Of a stretch of DNA of 64,000 nt, positions 22,592 through 33,872 are shown in pieces. How positions within the stretch are numbered: the stretch's first letter is position 1; each line of letters opens with the position of its first letter. This stretch comes from Monodelphis domestica (taxonomy: Eukaryota; Chordata; Mammalia; Didelphimorphia; Didelphidae), in assembly GCF_027887165.1 (NCBI RefSeq), contig NC_077233.1, positions 215,796,967-215,860,966 on the forward strand. The letters run 5' to 3'. Both the position numbers and the translations under genes were made by a program. The notes beneath the pieces are model-generated. The model was not told the DNA's origin and did not search any database. It saw nothing but the letters and a program-made list of their open reading frames with translations.

Positions 22592-22775
22592 ACCCAAACC
22601 TTTTGTTTGTTGACCCCTTTTAGGAGTCTGGCAAAGTCTCTGGGCCCCTTCTCAGAATAATATTTTTAAAGGCATAAAACAAAATACATAGGATTGCAAA
22701 GAAAACCAATTTGATTGAAATAGAGTTGTTATCAAAGTTCTTGAACTCCAGTTCAAGAATTCCTGCTCAAACTCT
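22592..22775. mobile_element. Fragment of the same hAT-like family
   Basis: Contains TGACCCCTTTTAGGAGTCTGGC and ATAAAACAAAATACATAGGATT, typical of the interior of the CAGGGGTTCTTAAC elements. Terminal repeats are eroded. Confidence 0.4.
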
Positions 22776-23129
22776 TGGCCAAACTCTCATCATATGTTGC
22801 TGAAAAGCAGCCCTAGTCCTTCCCTCAGTTCCCTCTTTCTGCTGCTGCGGTATCTATGGGCTTTCCTCACTTAACATGCAAGGTCTACCTAAGCCCTTCG
22901 CAGGGCAGTAGGATGTTAATCCACTCTTTACTACCCTCAGTTCCGCTTTCTAGGATAAATAATGTCGTTCCTACCTTGGCTTTGGAGCTGTTATAGGAGA
23001 ATCATGGTGAGTCTGGTTTGGGAAAGGACCTTTTACTGAAGAAGAACTAAAATGGCCTGATTTATTAAGGTAAATTCCTTGGGTCCCCACGCTCTTTGAG
23101 GACTTGCCACATTTTGTTGTGAAAGACTG
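22776..23129. other. Unclassified intergenic DNA
   Basis: Nothing identifiable. Confidence 0.35.
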
Positions 23130-23290
23130 AAGGCAAAAGGAGAAGAGAGTAGTAGAGGATGAGATGGATAGATAGTGTCGTGGAAACAATGAACATGTAC
23201 TTGAACAGACTTCCAGAGATAGTGGAGGGTAGAACGACCTGGCATGACCACCATGGAATCATGAAGAGTCAGACACGATTCAACAACAAC
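23130..23290 (+). mobile_element. RTE-type 3' end fragment
   Basis: Contains GGCATGACCACCATGG and ATGAAGAGTCAGACACG followed by CAACAACAACA, the 3' terminal motif of RTE LINEs also found at the ends of type A SINEs. Confidence 0.5.
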
Positions 23291-23980
23291 ATAATGAGGG
23301 TACTGGACTAGATTAACACTAAGGTCCCTTCCAGCTTTAAACACACAGATCTAGCATCTCAGGACTTAATCGAATCCTGAAGTGGCTATCTCACCTGAAT
23401 CTCACTGCTCCCTTCCAGTATATCTGTCATGGTCTGAATCCCACCCCAGACTCACTAGAAGACCTAATTAATGCCTTAGGACAATGTACCAGTAGCACTT
23501 GCACTATAGTGCTCCTAATGGGATGCCAACCCATTCCAAATGGACCATAGCTATGTGAGCTCCAGATCAAGCTGCCCACTGCCAAGGTTGGATCCTGTTT
23601 CTTCTGGAACCCCAAAAGAGAGATCTCATGCCCCTGGCAGGACAATAGAAGTGGGGAAGCAGTTCTAGCACTCAACTCCTGGGAAACTTCAAAATGGATA
23701 TTGGGAGCCCCCTCAAATCCTCAATTCCCCCCCAAAATGATCAGGAGAGCTACCTCCACAGGAGGGCTATCATGGATGTTAGAGAGCCACTCATACCCAC
23801 TCAGACTGATGCTACTGATCTTTCTTTCCACAAACTTCCCATTCACACTTCTCTATGGCAAATATATTTTACATATCAAACTTTTCACACACCAATTTCT
23901 CAACACAGAGACTCAAATCTATTGTCATGCCCTTTAACATGAATTACAAGAATGTGTCTGTTTGTCTGTCTATATTATAA
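23291..23980. other. Unclassified intergenic DNA
   Basis: 23291-23340 ends with a CR1/MIR-like TAAGGTCCCTTCCAGC tail. The remainder shows no repeat I know; open frames up to 82 codons (23427-23942) have no recognisable domain. Confidence 0.35.
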
Positions 23981-23994
23981 TTAACAACAACAAG

Positions 23995-24430
23995 AATAGC
24001 TGGCATTTATAGAATACTTGAAGGTTTTAAAGTTTTGTTTTTCTAAATTCTCACATTTTTGCGGTAGAATTGATAACAAGTATCACTTCTAAGGCAGAAG
24101 AGAGGTAAGGGCTAGACAGAGTTGGAGTTAAGTGACTTGCCCAGGGTCACACAGCTAGGAATTGTCTGAAGCCAGATTTGAATCCAAGACCTCCATACTT
24201 CAGACCTGCTACTTAGCCATCTCTACTTGAAAGCTTTATGGCATATCATCTCATTTGAGCTTCAAAATAATGCTATGAAAGAGGTACTATTATATTCATT
24301 TTACAGATGAGTAACTGAGGCACAGGGAGCTTAAATGACTTGCCATGGTCTCAGAACTAGTAAGAACATAATTTGAATCTAGATTTTTCTTCCCCCTCCA
24401 GGTCCAGCATTATCTTCACTGCAGTTGCAA
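23995..24430 (-). mobile_element. MIR split by a type B SINE
   Basis: MIR parts at 23995-24060 (AGCTGGCATTTATAGAATAC) and 24225-24430 (ATATCATCTCATTTGAGC to AGAACTAGTAAG). Confidence 0.65.
24062..24222 (-). mobile_element. Type B SINE inside MIR
   Basis: Tail-eroded copy: TCTAAGGCAGAAGAGAGG to CTGCTACTTAGCCATC. Confidence 0.75.
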
Positions 24431-25059
24431 CTTGATGCTATTTAAATATACCTGGGGCATTATTAGCAGCCATATGGGAAACTAGGTATTCTCCTACTCT
24501 CAAATATACAGCTGAATTGCCTCTTCCTGCATCCCCAGATAGATGCATTCTCCTGTCCTGTATTCTGTTCCCTTGGAAAGGAAACAGAGAACTATCATAG
24601 TCATTATGGTTCTCTCATTCTTTTGGCATTTCAAGAATGTGTGATTTCCTGGGTTGGAAATGGCCTCTTCTGATGCAGATGACCACTCCTCCATGCCTTA
24701 GAAAACATTATTAAGGAACATCAGGAGTAGAAGAATCATCATCACCAGTAACTGGACCTCAGGTGATGAGTCTGGCTGAACTTAGGTTGTCTCTGTTAAT
24801 CACTGGGCCTCATAATTAGTAATGAGCTAGCAAAAGTTTAACCACCAGCTGGAAGAAGAGGGGAAGGATGTATGCATGACACATTTTTAAGTCAAATCTG
24901 CATTACTGACATTGTATCCATTGCTTTCCTAAGTCTAAACAATCAACAAAACAATAAATCGAGTCCTAATTTGTTGTGATTTCCAAGGTGTAATGACTCA
25001 CATTGAAAATTTAACAATTCTCTTTTCTTTCCCAAGCTGGTTTGAGTAGGTTCTGGCAC
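24431..25059. other. Unclassified intergenic DNA
   Basis: Nothing identifiable. Confidence 0.35.
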
Positions 25060-25560
25060 ACTCCTGAGTCCAAGACAAAGTTTAAACTCCACTGAAATAG
25101 CAGTTCCCTATTACTTCTAGGATGATCAAACATAGGCTCTTGTTTGATATTTAAATCATTTCATATATCCTGTTCCAGTCTACCTTTCCGGGTTCTGCCA
25201 TCTAGTCAAATAGGCCTACTTGTTCTTTTTATAAAACCAAATTCCATCTCCCACCTCGCTCATTATTTTGCATAAGCATGCCTAGAATGAATTCTCTTTT
25301 CCCTTTCACGTTTTAGAATTCCCAGTTTCCTACAGAAATCAGTTCAAATGTCACCTCATCATAAGGATCTTCCTGATCCCCAAAGCTGCTAATGACTCCA
25401 CCCTTCCCCCAAGTCATCTTTTCTTTGCTTTTCACATATGCATGTATGTTGTAATTATGTTGTGCTTGTTTTCCTCATTTAATGTAAGCTCCTTTAGGGC
25501 AAGGGATGTTTCATCTTGGTTTCCCTGACATTTAGCAGGCTTATTAATCAATTGCTCAAT
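25060..25560 (+). mobile_element. L2 LINE 3' end
   Basis: AAATGTCACCTCATCATAAGG, AGGATCTTCCTGATCCCC, TGTAAGCTCCTTTAGGGC and TTGGTTTCCCTGACATTTAGC, the L2 3' UTR order. Confidence 0.7.
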
Positions 25561-26429
25561 TGATAGTTTCTGAGCATCCAAACACAATAAGGAATCAGAA
25601 TGATATGATTATAATTATTTTGAGAAGCTGATTTATGGGTGAGAATATCAATTTATTGATTAGGCTAGCATTTTAAGCAATAACTGATGGACATTTTCTC
25701 TCCATGACCAAAGACTCCAGATGTTCCTTAGACAGATCTATAAATGGGGTTTTAGGAATTCATTATTCAGCTCTTTCCTTGAACATCCCAAGATATCTCT
25801 AATTGATAAATAACCAGTTAGGAGATGGTCCACCAAACCCTCAGCCCTTCCCCTAATCAACAGGTAATGGTTGTCAGGATTGTACAGGAATAGAAACACT
25901 ACAAAACATTCCTGTTAACCACACTTTGTGAAAGGAACACATCCTTAAAGACAAAGAGAAAGCAAAACTCTGTAGAATGGATGGTCCCTGAGGTCCAGGA
26001 CCTCAATTTAGTAATTCTTTCTAATATCCAGGGATTGGGTACTTTTTACTCCAGGGCCCTGATATAAGAATCAATACAGTATATGAAAAATGAATTCTTA
26101 CAAGAATAAGAAGAGAATTTTAGTGAGTTTTTATATAGATGCAACATATAATATTCAACATTTATTAAGTGGATACTATGGATAGAATCCTATTGTTCAA
26201 AAAGCTTGAAGAAAAAAATAGAAATGGAAATGATTTAGAGAGCTCTCATAAAAACCTGATTGTCTAAAGTGACCAGGCTTCTAAATCAAACCAGTCAAAA
26301 AGAACTTCTTTAATGTACATGAGTCTTCCTTTCAATATATTCACTTGGTAGTGGTTCTCTCTACAAGAACAAACAATCCTCTTTTCAGATCCCTCAAGGT
26401 CTTTATATACCGAAATCATAGCAAGGGGA
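25561..26429. other. Unclassified intergenic DNA
   Basis: AT-rich. 26155-26185 has an ancient-repeat-like ATTTATTAAGTGGATACTATGG. Nothing else identifiable. Confidence 0.35.
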
Positions 26430-27010
26430 GCTGCAGATGACTTGCTGCTTTAATGGATATGTTACTGTAACCCAACATACATCTGGCCAACCACAGGTTC
26501 AGACCTTGGTTGGTTGTTACCTTTGGTACTTGAAAAGGACCAAAACGATATCACTATGTCAATGTATAGTTTGTCCAACTGTGGCTGGTCTGATGCTTTA
26601 TGGCTTTAATGCTTCAAGGCTGGTGCAAATAGCCCATATGAACATTTGAGATGGAGATGTCTCTACATTTTCACACCTTACATTTCTTTTGAGCTACTGC
26701 AATTCTGCTTTGCTTAAAGAGCACAGTTCCTTCTTTGATATAGGCATGCCACACAGGATGGTCCTGTGCTAGTGTGTCCCATGTCTCACAATTGATACTA
26801 CCATTCTTCAGATAGACCTTGAGAGGCTACGGTATCACTTTCTCTGATCTTTGGGTGAGCTCTTGCCTTGTGGGAGTTCTCCATAAAACAATCTTTTAGG
26901 CGAATGTACATTTGGCATATGAACAACATTCTTGCAGTAGTCTGAATGCCTGGCATTTCAGCTAGACAAAGGGACCTTAGACCTTGGCCAATTTGGGGAC
27001 AGCCAATCCC
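26430..27010 (-). pseudogene. RTE-type LINE ORF remnant, C-terminal end
   Basis: On the - strand, around 26930-26800, one frame reads PKRLFYGELPQGKSS and then, after a frameshift and stop, CETWDTLAQD, VWHAYIKEGTVLF and SRIAVAQKK. These match the conserved tail of RTE-clade endonuclease/reverse transcriptase proteins (the RLPKRLFYGEL...GKRSQGGQ block, the DTLAQDRPxWR block, then a terminal Cys-rich domain). A Cys-pair remnant follows towards 26620. Several stops and shifts; non-functional. RTE tails are shared with SINE type A here. Confidence 0.6.
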
Positions 27011-27540
27011 TTGGTTGACTCCAATCAATCTTGCGTGATTCAGCACTGAAGGGCTTGAGCCCTGAAGGGATAACCAAGAAATCCCCTTACTGACCACTGA
27101 GCAAAAAGAGTCTATAACTGAGTGGACCTTTACAAAGGGGATGATTTTACCCTGTCTTCCTTCTTCCTTTGACTCACCATGTAGCGAGTATTATACTTGT
27201 GAATGGTTGAAATAAAGTCTGTCCTTTCCCCACTCCACCAGAAAGAGTCCATGGCAGTTGGAGTATTGCCCCTGTCTAGGCTAACCTGAACCCAAGTTTG
27301 AGGCTACTGATTGTGTTTATTCTTTTCTAAGTATAAGGGACTGAACAATAATGCTGACGTGAATGGGTTCCATTTTGGAGGCAACCTCATAAATGTGAGA
27401 GATTAGAGATCCTAGGTCCCTTGATCAAAAAGAAAAAATGACTGCATTAGAGAAGATACCACCAAAAATGTATGGAGTCCAACCCCTGCCCTGGCTGTCC
27501 AGGAGACATGAACTGTAAAGATAAATAAGAGTAGTTATTA
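27011..27540. other. Unclassified DNA, possible LTR remnant
   Basis: AATAAAGTCTGTCC at about 27212 sits in sequence resembling the poly(A) part of an LTR on +. No TG...CA borders or duplication were found, so this is not called as an LTR. Confidence 0.25.
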
Positions 27541-27657
27541 CCCTTTTTTTTTTAACCTTTACCTTCTGTCAGAATCAATATTGTGAGGGAGTATCTGAGG
27601 TCAAATTTGAACCCATGAACTCCCATTTCCAGGCCTGGTTCTCAATTTATTCAATTC
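27541..27657 (-). mobile_element. Type B SINE with internal deletion
   Basis: AACCTTTACCTTCTGTC joins directly to GGGAGTATCTGAGGTC, skipping the middle third. Confidence 0.75.
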
Positions 27658-28079
27658 CACCATCTCACTTCATCCTCTCATTCCCTTTTTAAAGGTCCAC
27701 TGAGTTCTTGGCTTCTCTTGCTCAGGGTTCAATAAGATTTCTCTGTCTTCCCCAAAGCACCCAAGTCTTTCAGCACTGACTGGCACATGGCCACTAGAAA
27801 TAGCTACCTGAATGCCTACCACATAATAGCTAGAAGCCATTAGAGTAGTTTGCACGTACTCTGTTCTTTTTGATATGTTCCAAATGTAATCATCTAGTAA
27901 ATGGGACAGTTGGGGCTCCCTCATCAATTATCCAGTCATAACAACACAGAGAAGACTTAGGAAAGAAGTGATATCTACTCGATTTGTGTGTCTGTACATT
28001 CTGTGTGATCAAGCCAAGGAAATGCTTCCTTTACAATCAGAACTGTCCAAAGAGGGAACAGATGTAAATTGCTACAGTT
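27658..28079. other. Unclassified intergenic DNA
   Basis: Nothing identifiable. Confidence 0.35.
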
Positions 28080-28191
28080 CTAAGTAATTTATTAAGCCTC
28101 TTCTATGTACTAGACACTGTACTAAGCAATGGGATATGACAGAAGCAAAACGATTCTCAGCTTCCAGGGGTTTATATTCTAATGAGGAAAA
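28080..28191 (+). repeat. Ancient interspersed repeat, family not named
   Basis: TTTATTAAGCCTCTTCTATGTACTAG, then GGGGTTTATATTCTAATGAGG leading into a GATA run. Confidence 0.45.
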
Positions 28192-28193
28192 TA

Positions 28194-28194
28194 G

Positions 28195-28256
<62 letters not shown>
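28194..28256. repeat. (GATA)n microsatellite, about 15 perfect units
   Basis: Uninterrupted GATA/TAGA run, followed by an (AC/AT)n patch to 28280. Long and pure, so probably length-variable. Confidence 0.95.
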
Positions 28257-28257
<1 letters not shown>

Positions 28258-28281
28258 TATATACACACATATATATATAAA

Positions 28282-29197
28282 TTCTCACTTTACCTAAGTG
28301 GACCATTCTCCAGGATTTTATGTGAAATTATTTTTCCTTGATACAAATTTGCCCTTGAACATGAGGAGTCGAGGGAGAGCAACAGAAAAGAGGCCCAACC
28401 CCTTTGAAAGGAGGGGGCCAGAGCACCATTCAAGGATACTTTGGGGTCTGAGACAGAGAATCTAGAGCAGAAAGAGGACTATGTGGAGCCCAGGCTAGCC
28501 ACATGGTATCCTGACCAGAGAGGAAAAAAAGAGGATGGACACAAGCACAGACAGAAGAGGGCAGGCAACATCTGGGGGTGCAGATAAAAAGGCCCCTCTC
28601 AACTTAGGAGGTCTCAAGCCAAGCCCCCTGTGTAGTGGAGGTAGGGGTGGTCTCTCCCTGCATTGGTCCTTGTTTTCACTTGGAGAGGTTGGTTTTTTTC
28701 AAGGGTGGAAGTTGTAGCACACTGTCAAGCACAAAGCTGATGGGCAGGAGTGGAAAGAGTACTCTAGAGTCAGTCAAGTTAATATAGGTGGTTTTTTGGA
28801 ATACAGATTTCTTTCATGATTCTTTACATAAAGTCAAATGTGCATAATGTGAATGTACAAAGAAAAAAACCCAAAAACTATCTGTATATAAGAAACATAT
28901 AAGTTAAATACAAGTTAACCTAGGAGGATAAGACATTAGTAGCTAAGAAGTTCAGGAAAGAACAGTAAGTGTCTAAGCTGAGTTTTTAAGAAAACTAAGG
29001 ATACTATCTTTCTAAGATAGTATTCTAGGGATGAGGAAGAGCTGGTGCAAGGAGATTTAGCATCCCTACTGGGATTACTGCCCCAATTTGGCACCTATAC
29101 TTACAGTTTGGGGTCTCCAGAGTATAACTGACTACTCCTTTCAGTGCTTTAGGGATAACCCCAAAGGGCTGAGGTTTCTAATACTGTAGCTTATGAG
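28282..29197. other. Unclassified intergenic DNA
   Basis: Nothing identifiable in either strand. Confidence 0.35.
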
Positions 29198-29213
29198 CCC
29201 CCACTAATGCGCT

Positions 29214-29420
29214 TTTTTTTAAAACCCTTACCTTCCATCTTGGAATCAATACTGTGTACTTGTTCCAAGGCAGAAGAGTGGTAAGGACTAGGCAATGGGA
29301 GTCAAGTGACTTGCCCAGGGTCACACAGCTGGGAAGTGTCTGAGGCCAGATTTGAACCTAGGACCTCCCATCTCTAGACCTGGCTCTCAATCCACTGAGC
29401 TACCCAGATGCCCCCCCCCC
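29214..29420 (-). mobile_element. Type B SINE, complete, with target duplication
   Basis: Complete copy. Flanks CCCCACTAATGCGCTT (to 29213) and CCCCACTAATGTGCTT (29421-29436) differ by one base. A C-run of 14 lies at the head junction. Confidence 0.92.
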
Positions 29421-29436
29421 CCCCACTAATGTGCTT

Positions 29437-30355
29437 CTCACTGATATTAGATAACAATTAGCTTTTTGGGAAAGGATTGAGTAAGAATAACTGGCACCAA
29501 ACATTTTGGGTGCAATCTCCCCTAGCACACACAAGATCCCCAGGGAGAATGGGCATACATGAAATGCAATAACAAGGCCCCCATTTAAAGAATGCCCATG
29601 GCTAAGAGTTACTTTTCAGCTCTTGTCCATGTAACTCTAAGTCCTTCTGTGGAATTTTCATCAAGTTCACTACAAGGCATCATGTTGATGATGGATAATC
29701 ATCTGATTATTCAGCAGGACTGGCTCTCAAAAGGCCCAATATCTCACTGGATGGGTTCATCTGTTGCTGGGCTGGTCAAGCAGATAGCTTGGTGGCTGGG
29801 CTAACTTCTCACTTGACTTAGTTAGGTCACTCAGCTCCCCACTCTGCTGTCTCTCTAAACCTTGCAGGGCTCACAAAGTCACGGCCTGGGCATGTCTGTC
29901 TCAAGGTTGCTTGGTCATCTCCCAATTCCCCTTATTACTACTATTGGCTCTGATGGACTCGGCTACTGATTCCCATCTCCACTGAAACCTCTGAATTTCC
30001 CAAACTCTTCTGGTCACTGACTGGGCAAGAAAGAAGAAACACAAAGAGATAGTGCTAGACATATGCTTATAGCCAAGATGACATGGTAAGGGTGAGCTGG
30101 GGCAGTTTATCCCTTTGGTGTGCTCTGGTCTGCCTCAGAAACTCCTGAATCATCAGTTCTTCTGTCTCTATAGCCAATTAGAAGACTTTTTCTATGGACC
30201 CTGAGTCATCATGGCTGGAAGCCAACTCCCCTCAAGTTTCCCAGTCTATCTCCATTACAAAGAAATATATATAGTCATGCACAAATTATAACCAAAGAGT
30301 TTATTTCACATATACAAAATGTCAATGGTATATCCAATAAGCTTGTATTGGCATA
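29437..30355. other. Unclassified intergenic DNA
   Basis: No recognised repeat or gene. Confidence 0.35.
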
Positions 30356-31079
30356 AGAGGAAAAGATGCAAGGTAGCATCTTAGACGGACCTGTGTTCAA
30401 ATCTTATTTCTGATACATTCTGACTAAACCCTGTAAGTAGTAAATTAGTTCTTGATCTGCAGTGGTGAAGGGAGTTCACTCATAAGGAGTTTAATCATGG
30501 ATCCAGAAAATCTTAGCTCTGGCTGGGAAATACAAACTAGGTTTGCCCAGGAGCAGTACAGTTTTATGGACAAAAAGAACAGGGAAAGATGGAGTCTTTT
30601 TCAAATGTACCACATGACTCTAGGCCATTTTCTAATGCACTGTAAAAATGGAGATTTGAACCCTAGACTTCAATCCCCAGAAGTCCTTGGTACTTCCCAG
30701 AATTCCCTATAATCTCACCTGAGATTCCCACCTGGGCAAGATCAGAATTTGTATTTAAACTGGCTGTAATGCCTACTTGCCTCTCTTCTTCCACTTCTAA
30801 GCACATGCGACTCTCTACCTTGCAGGCAAGATGTTGTGAGTAGGTTGTGAATGGGCTAATGTGCCCTAGGCACGTGTTTTTCTTATTTTGTATTTTCTTA
30901 TTTCCTTGATTTCTAATAATCTTTAATAAACTTCATAAAATATAATACATTTAGTAGAGAAACTAATTTAATCTTTACAGCATTAATCACGAGTAGAATA
31001 GATAAGGATGGCCATGGAGGTTATAATTCCTTTGATTGGGGTGGGGATGATGAAACTTCAGTACAGCTGCATTTCCAAC
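30356..31079 (+). other. SINE head remnant and a possible LTR-like stretch
   Basis: 30360-30440 is a weak SINE head (ACCTGTGTTCAAATC). Around 30640-30950, TATTTAAACTGG is followed about 160 bp later by AATAAACTTC, an LTR-like promoter/poly(A) order. No borders or duplication were found. Confidence 0.25.
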
Positions 31080-31215
31080 TACCTGTCCTCTCATCTCTAG
31101 AGAAAGAGGCTAACCGTAAAGCAGTCACACATCACTGGAAGTCTTGAAGAAAAGTCTGGATGCCACTTGACATGGATGTTGTAGAGAGTACTACTTTTCA
31201 GATATGGATTGGACT
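31080..31215 (+). mobile_element. CR1/L3 LINE 3' fragment
   Basis: CACATCACTGGAAGTCTTGAAG, AAAGTCTGGATGCC and GGATGTTGTAGAGAG, a good match to CR1/L3 3' ends. Confidence 0.6.
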
Positions 31216-31231
31216 GGATAAGGTCTTAAGT

Positions 31232-31410
31232 CATAAGGTCATAGATCTACCAGTCAAAAACACTTTTGAGATCATCTAGTCCAACCCTCTCATTTTACAG
31301 ATGAGGAAACTGAGGTTTGGAAAGGTGACAGCACTTGTCCTGAGGCAGATAACTAATAAGAAGCAAATTCAGAATTCAGGTCTATTGGGTTACTTTGACC
31401 ACCTCCCATC
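31232..31410 (-). mobile_element. MIR-related SINE (THER type)
   Basis: GATCATCTAGTCCAACCC and CATTTTACAGATGAGGAAACTGAGG. Confidence 0.7.
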
Positions 31411-31469
31411 CTTTTCAACTCTGAAATTCTGAAATTTTGTGACCAATCAAAGTTCAAGCCCATAGTTTA

Positions 31470-31580
31470 GCAACTCCATTCATTCAAGAAACACTGACTA
31501 AACATCTATATTACACAGAGTGCTGGGTTAAGCAGGGGAGAGGGAAGGAGACTCAAAGTTTAGATAATGCAGCTTTCAGG
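31470..31580 (+). repeat. Ancient interspersed repeat, family not named
   Basis: TTCATTCAAGAAACACTGAC and GAGTGCTGGGTTAAGC. Confidence 0.35.
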
Positions 31581-31644
31581 AAGGTTACAGTAGGACTAAT
31601 AGGATTCCATTTAAAGGAAGGACAGCACCTTTACAATTGAATCC

Positions 31645-31800
31645 TCTTCATGACCTTATTTTGGGGGTTTTCTTGGCAAAGATACTGTAGTAACTCACCA
31701 TTTCCTCCTCTGGCTCATTTTACAGATGAGGAAACTGAGGCAAAGAGGATTAAGTGACTTGCCCAGGGTCACATAGCTAGTAAATACAGTTGAATGCAGG
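31645..31800 (-). mobile_element. Type A SINE, head missing
   Basis: GGGGTTTTCTTGGCAAAGATAC to GTCACATAGCTAGTAAA. Confidence 0.85.
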
Positions 31801-32461
31801 ACATCAAATGCTTCCATTATCTGAATATCAACTACACAGAATCCTTTGGTCAAGGATTTCTACTAAATATCTGGATTGTAGGCCCCTTGCTTATCACTCA
31901 TAGCGGAAAGCAAAGCTTTCCTTATGAATACTACATCTTCGGGGGCTCAGAAATCCTAGCTTCATAAGTTCAGAGATCTAGAATAAGAAGGGACCTCAGG
32001 GGCCATCTCGTTCAACACCCTCATTTTATAGATGCATTCATCTGAATCCCAAGTTTTTCTCCCAAACTACCTGTTGAACTAACGTTAGCAATTCATTCCT
32101 GTAGGGTCTTCACGGCTTTCCCATGTAAGGGCTTAGGGAAAGGGGAGGGAATGGGTCTCAATTTTGGAATTCATATGATCTGGGATGTCATCCAGAAGGG
32201 TTAAGACAGATTCAAATATTCAAGCATGAATAAGAACAGAGCCATCCCTGGGGGTTGCAGCTGAGATAAAACATATGGTGGGGGAAGGGTTATATTACTG
32301 ACATTTTTTTAGGGTGAAAGTGGGTTAAAATGAATTTCAAGGGTAGCCTGGGGGTAGAAGCTGTGGGAGACAGTAGCTTGGTATAGAAGAGGAAGAGGAC
32401 TTCCTTTAGTTACAGTAAAAGAGGGACAAAGGATTTCTCTGATGAAATTAATACTATTCTG
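31801..32461. other. Unclassified DNA with a THER-like trace
   Basis: 31965-32035 has AAGAAGGGACCTCAGGGGCCATC, a MIR/THER-type end. The rest is not identifiable. Confidence 0.35.
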
Positions 32462-32875
32462 CTGAATTGAGTCCCCTCCCTTCCCCCCCCTTTTCCTGTC
32501 CTCTTCTCCCTTCCTCCTTCTTTTCCTCTTCTCTCCTATCTTCTCCTCCCCTCTCCCCCTCCCTTCCTCTCTTCTTCTCTCCTCTCCCCTGCTCTTCCCT
32601 CTTCTCAGCTCTTCTCCTCTCCTCCCCTCTTCTCTCCTCTCCTCCCATTTCCTCTCCTCTCCTCCCATTTCCTCCCCTCTCCTCCCATTTCCTCTCCTCT
32701 CCTCTCCCCTGCCCTCCCCTCCTCTTTTCTTCCCTCTTCCTCCCCTCCCCCTTCCTTCTCATCTGCTCTCCTCTCCTCTTTTCTTCTCTCCTCCTGTCTC
32801 CCCTCTCCTCCTCTTCCCTCCTCTCATGTCTTCTCTTCCCCTCCCTTCTCTTTCCTCTCCTCTCCTCTCTTCCTG
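32462..32875. repeat. Long pyrimidine-only tract (CTCCTC-rich), about 410 bp
   Basis: Nearly pure C/T on +, built from CTCCTCTC/CCCATTTCCTC-like units, including three near-identical copies of CTCCCATTTCCTC at 32641-32695. Long frames here on both strands are artefacts. Confidence 0.9.
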
Positions 32876-32929
32876 GATTCCCTACTCTTACTTAGCCAAC
32901 ATTCAGCCCACTCAACTCAATTCTCAGTC

Positions 32930-33335
32930 CAGGGTCAAATATCATCACTTCTACCTGCCCAATAAACAGGAAATGGTGTTTGCCATCTCTGACTCTGTGG
33001 CAGGCCATCATGAATACCTGGAATGCTCTACTCCCATGCTTCAGAGTTTCCCTGGATTCCTTCAAGACTCAGCTCACATCCCTGCAAGAGACCTTTTCCA
33101 GACCTCTGCTTTATTTCCCCCTCCTGTTAGTGCTTAGCCCTCTCAGATTACTTTCCACATATATTCTCTGTTTATCTTATATTTACCTTGTTATTTACAT
33201 ACTATCTAATCCATTAGAATGTGAGTTTCTCAAGGGGAGGGAATATTTTGGCCTGCCTTTGTATCTCCAAAGCTGAACACAGGGTGCTTGGCCCCCTGCT
33301 TAATAAATATTTATAGACTGACTGTCTGAAGGTTT
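32930..33335 (+). mobile_element. L2 LINE 3' end
   Basis: CTGGAATGCTCTACTCCC, CCTTCAAGACTCAGCTCAC, TAGAATGTGAGTTTCTCAAGG and CTTAATAAATATTTATAGACTGACTG, in the expected L2 order. Confidence 0.8.
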
Positions 33336-33339
33336 TCTC

Positions 33340-33460
33340 CCCATTAGAATGTAAGCTCCTGGAGGGCAGGGATTCAAGTTTTGGGGGGGTTTTAACCTAC
33401 TTTTGGTGCTTAGCAGGGTATCTGGTCCAGAGTAAACATTTCATCAATCCTTGTTGATTG
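33340..33460 (+). mobile_element. Second L2 3' tail
   Basis: CCCATTAGAATGTAAGCTCCTGG to TCAATCCTTGTTGATTG. Confidence 0.65.
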
Positions 33461-33494
33461 CTTATTTGGGTTTTTGTTTTAGGGTTTGGTTTTT

Positions 33495-33705
33495 ATAAGA
33501 TTACTCACTTACAAAAATGAAAAATACAGAAATGTGTTTTGTGTGATAATATATGTATAACCCAGATTGAATTGTTTGCCAGTTCCAAGAAGGCAGAGGG
33601 AAGGGAGGGAGACAATTTGGATCAGATAACTTCAGAAAATTTATGTGGAAATTTATTATTACATGTAATTGGTAAATTAATTAAATTACAAATTAATTGA
33701 TTAAT
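33495..33705 (+). mobile_element. Old L1 3' UTR fragment
   Basis: AACCCAGATTGAATTG, then a GGGAGGGAGA stretch and ACATGTAATTGG before an A/T-rich end, as in older L1 3' UTRs in this window. Confidence 0.5.
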
Positions 33706-33872
33706 TAATTAAATCCTTATTGACTGACTGTATCACTGGACATCAGACTAGGGATGCCTTTGTTTGAGAGCCCTCTTTTAAACTGTAAAGGGCCTTGGGA
33801 GGAGTAACATACTAGAGAGGATCCTGATAGCTAGTTTGCTGGGAAGACATTCATTGACTCTTCTTGCCTATA

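Noticed and set aside
28194..28256. Regular repeats as a possible CRISPR array
   Set aside because: A simple tetranucleotide run without spacers, in a vertebrate genome.
32309..32895. Open frames of 100-140 codons on both strands
   Set aside because: Products of the pyrimidine-only tract, with no domain or normal residue composition.
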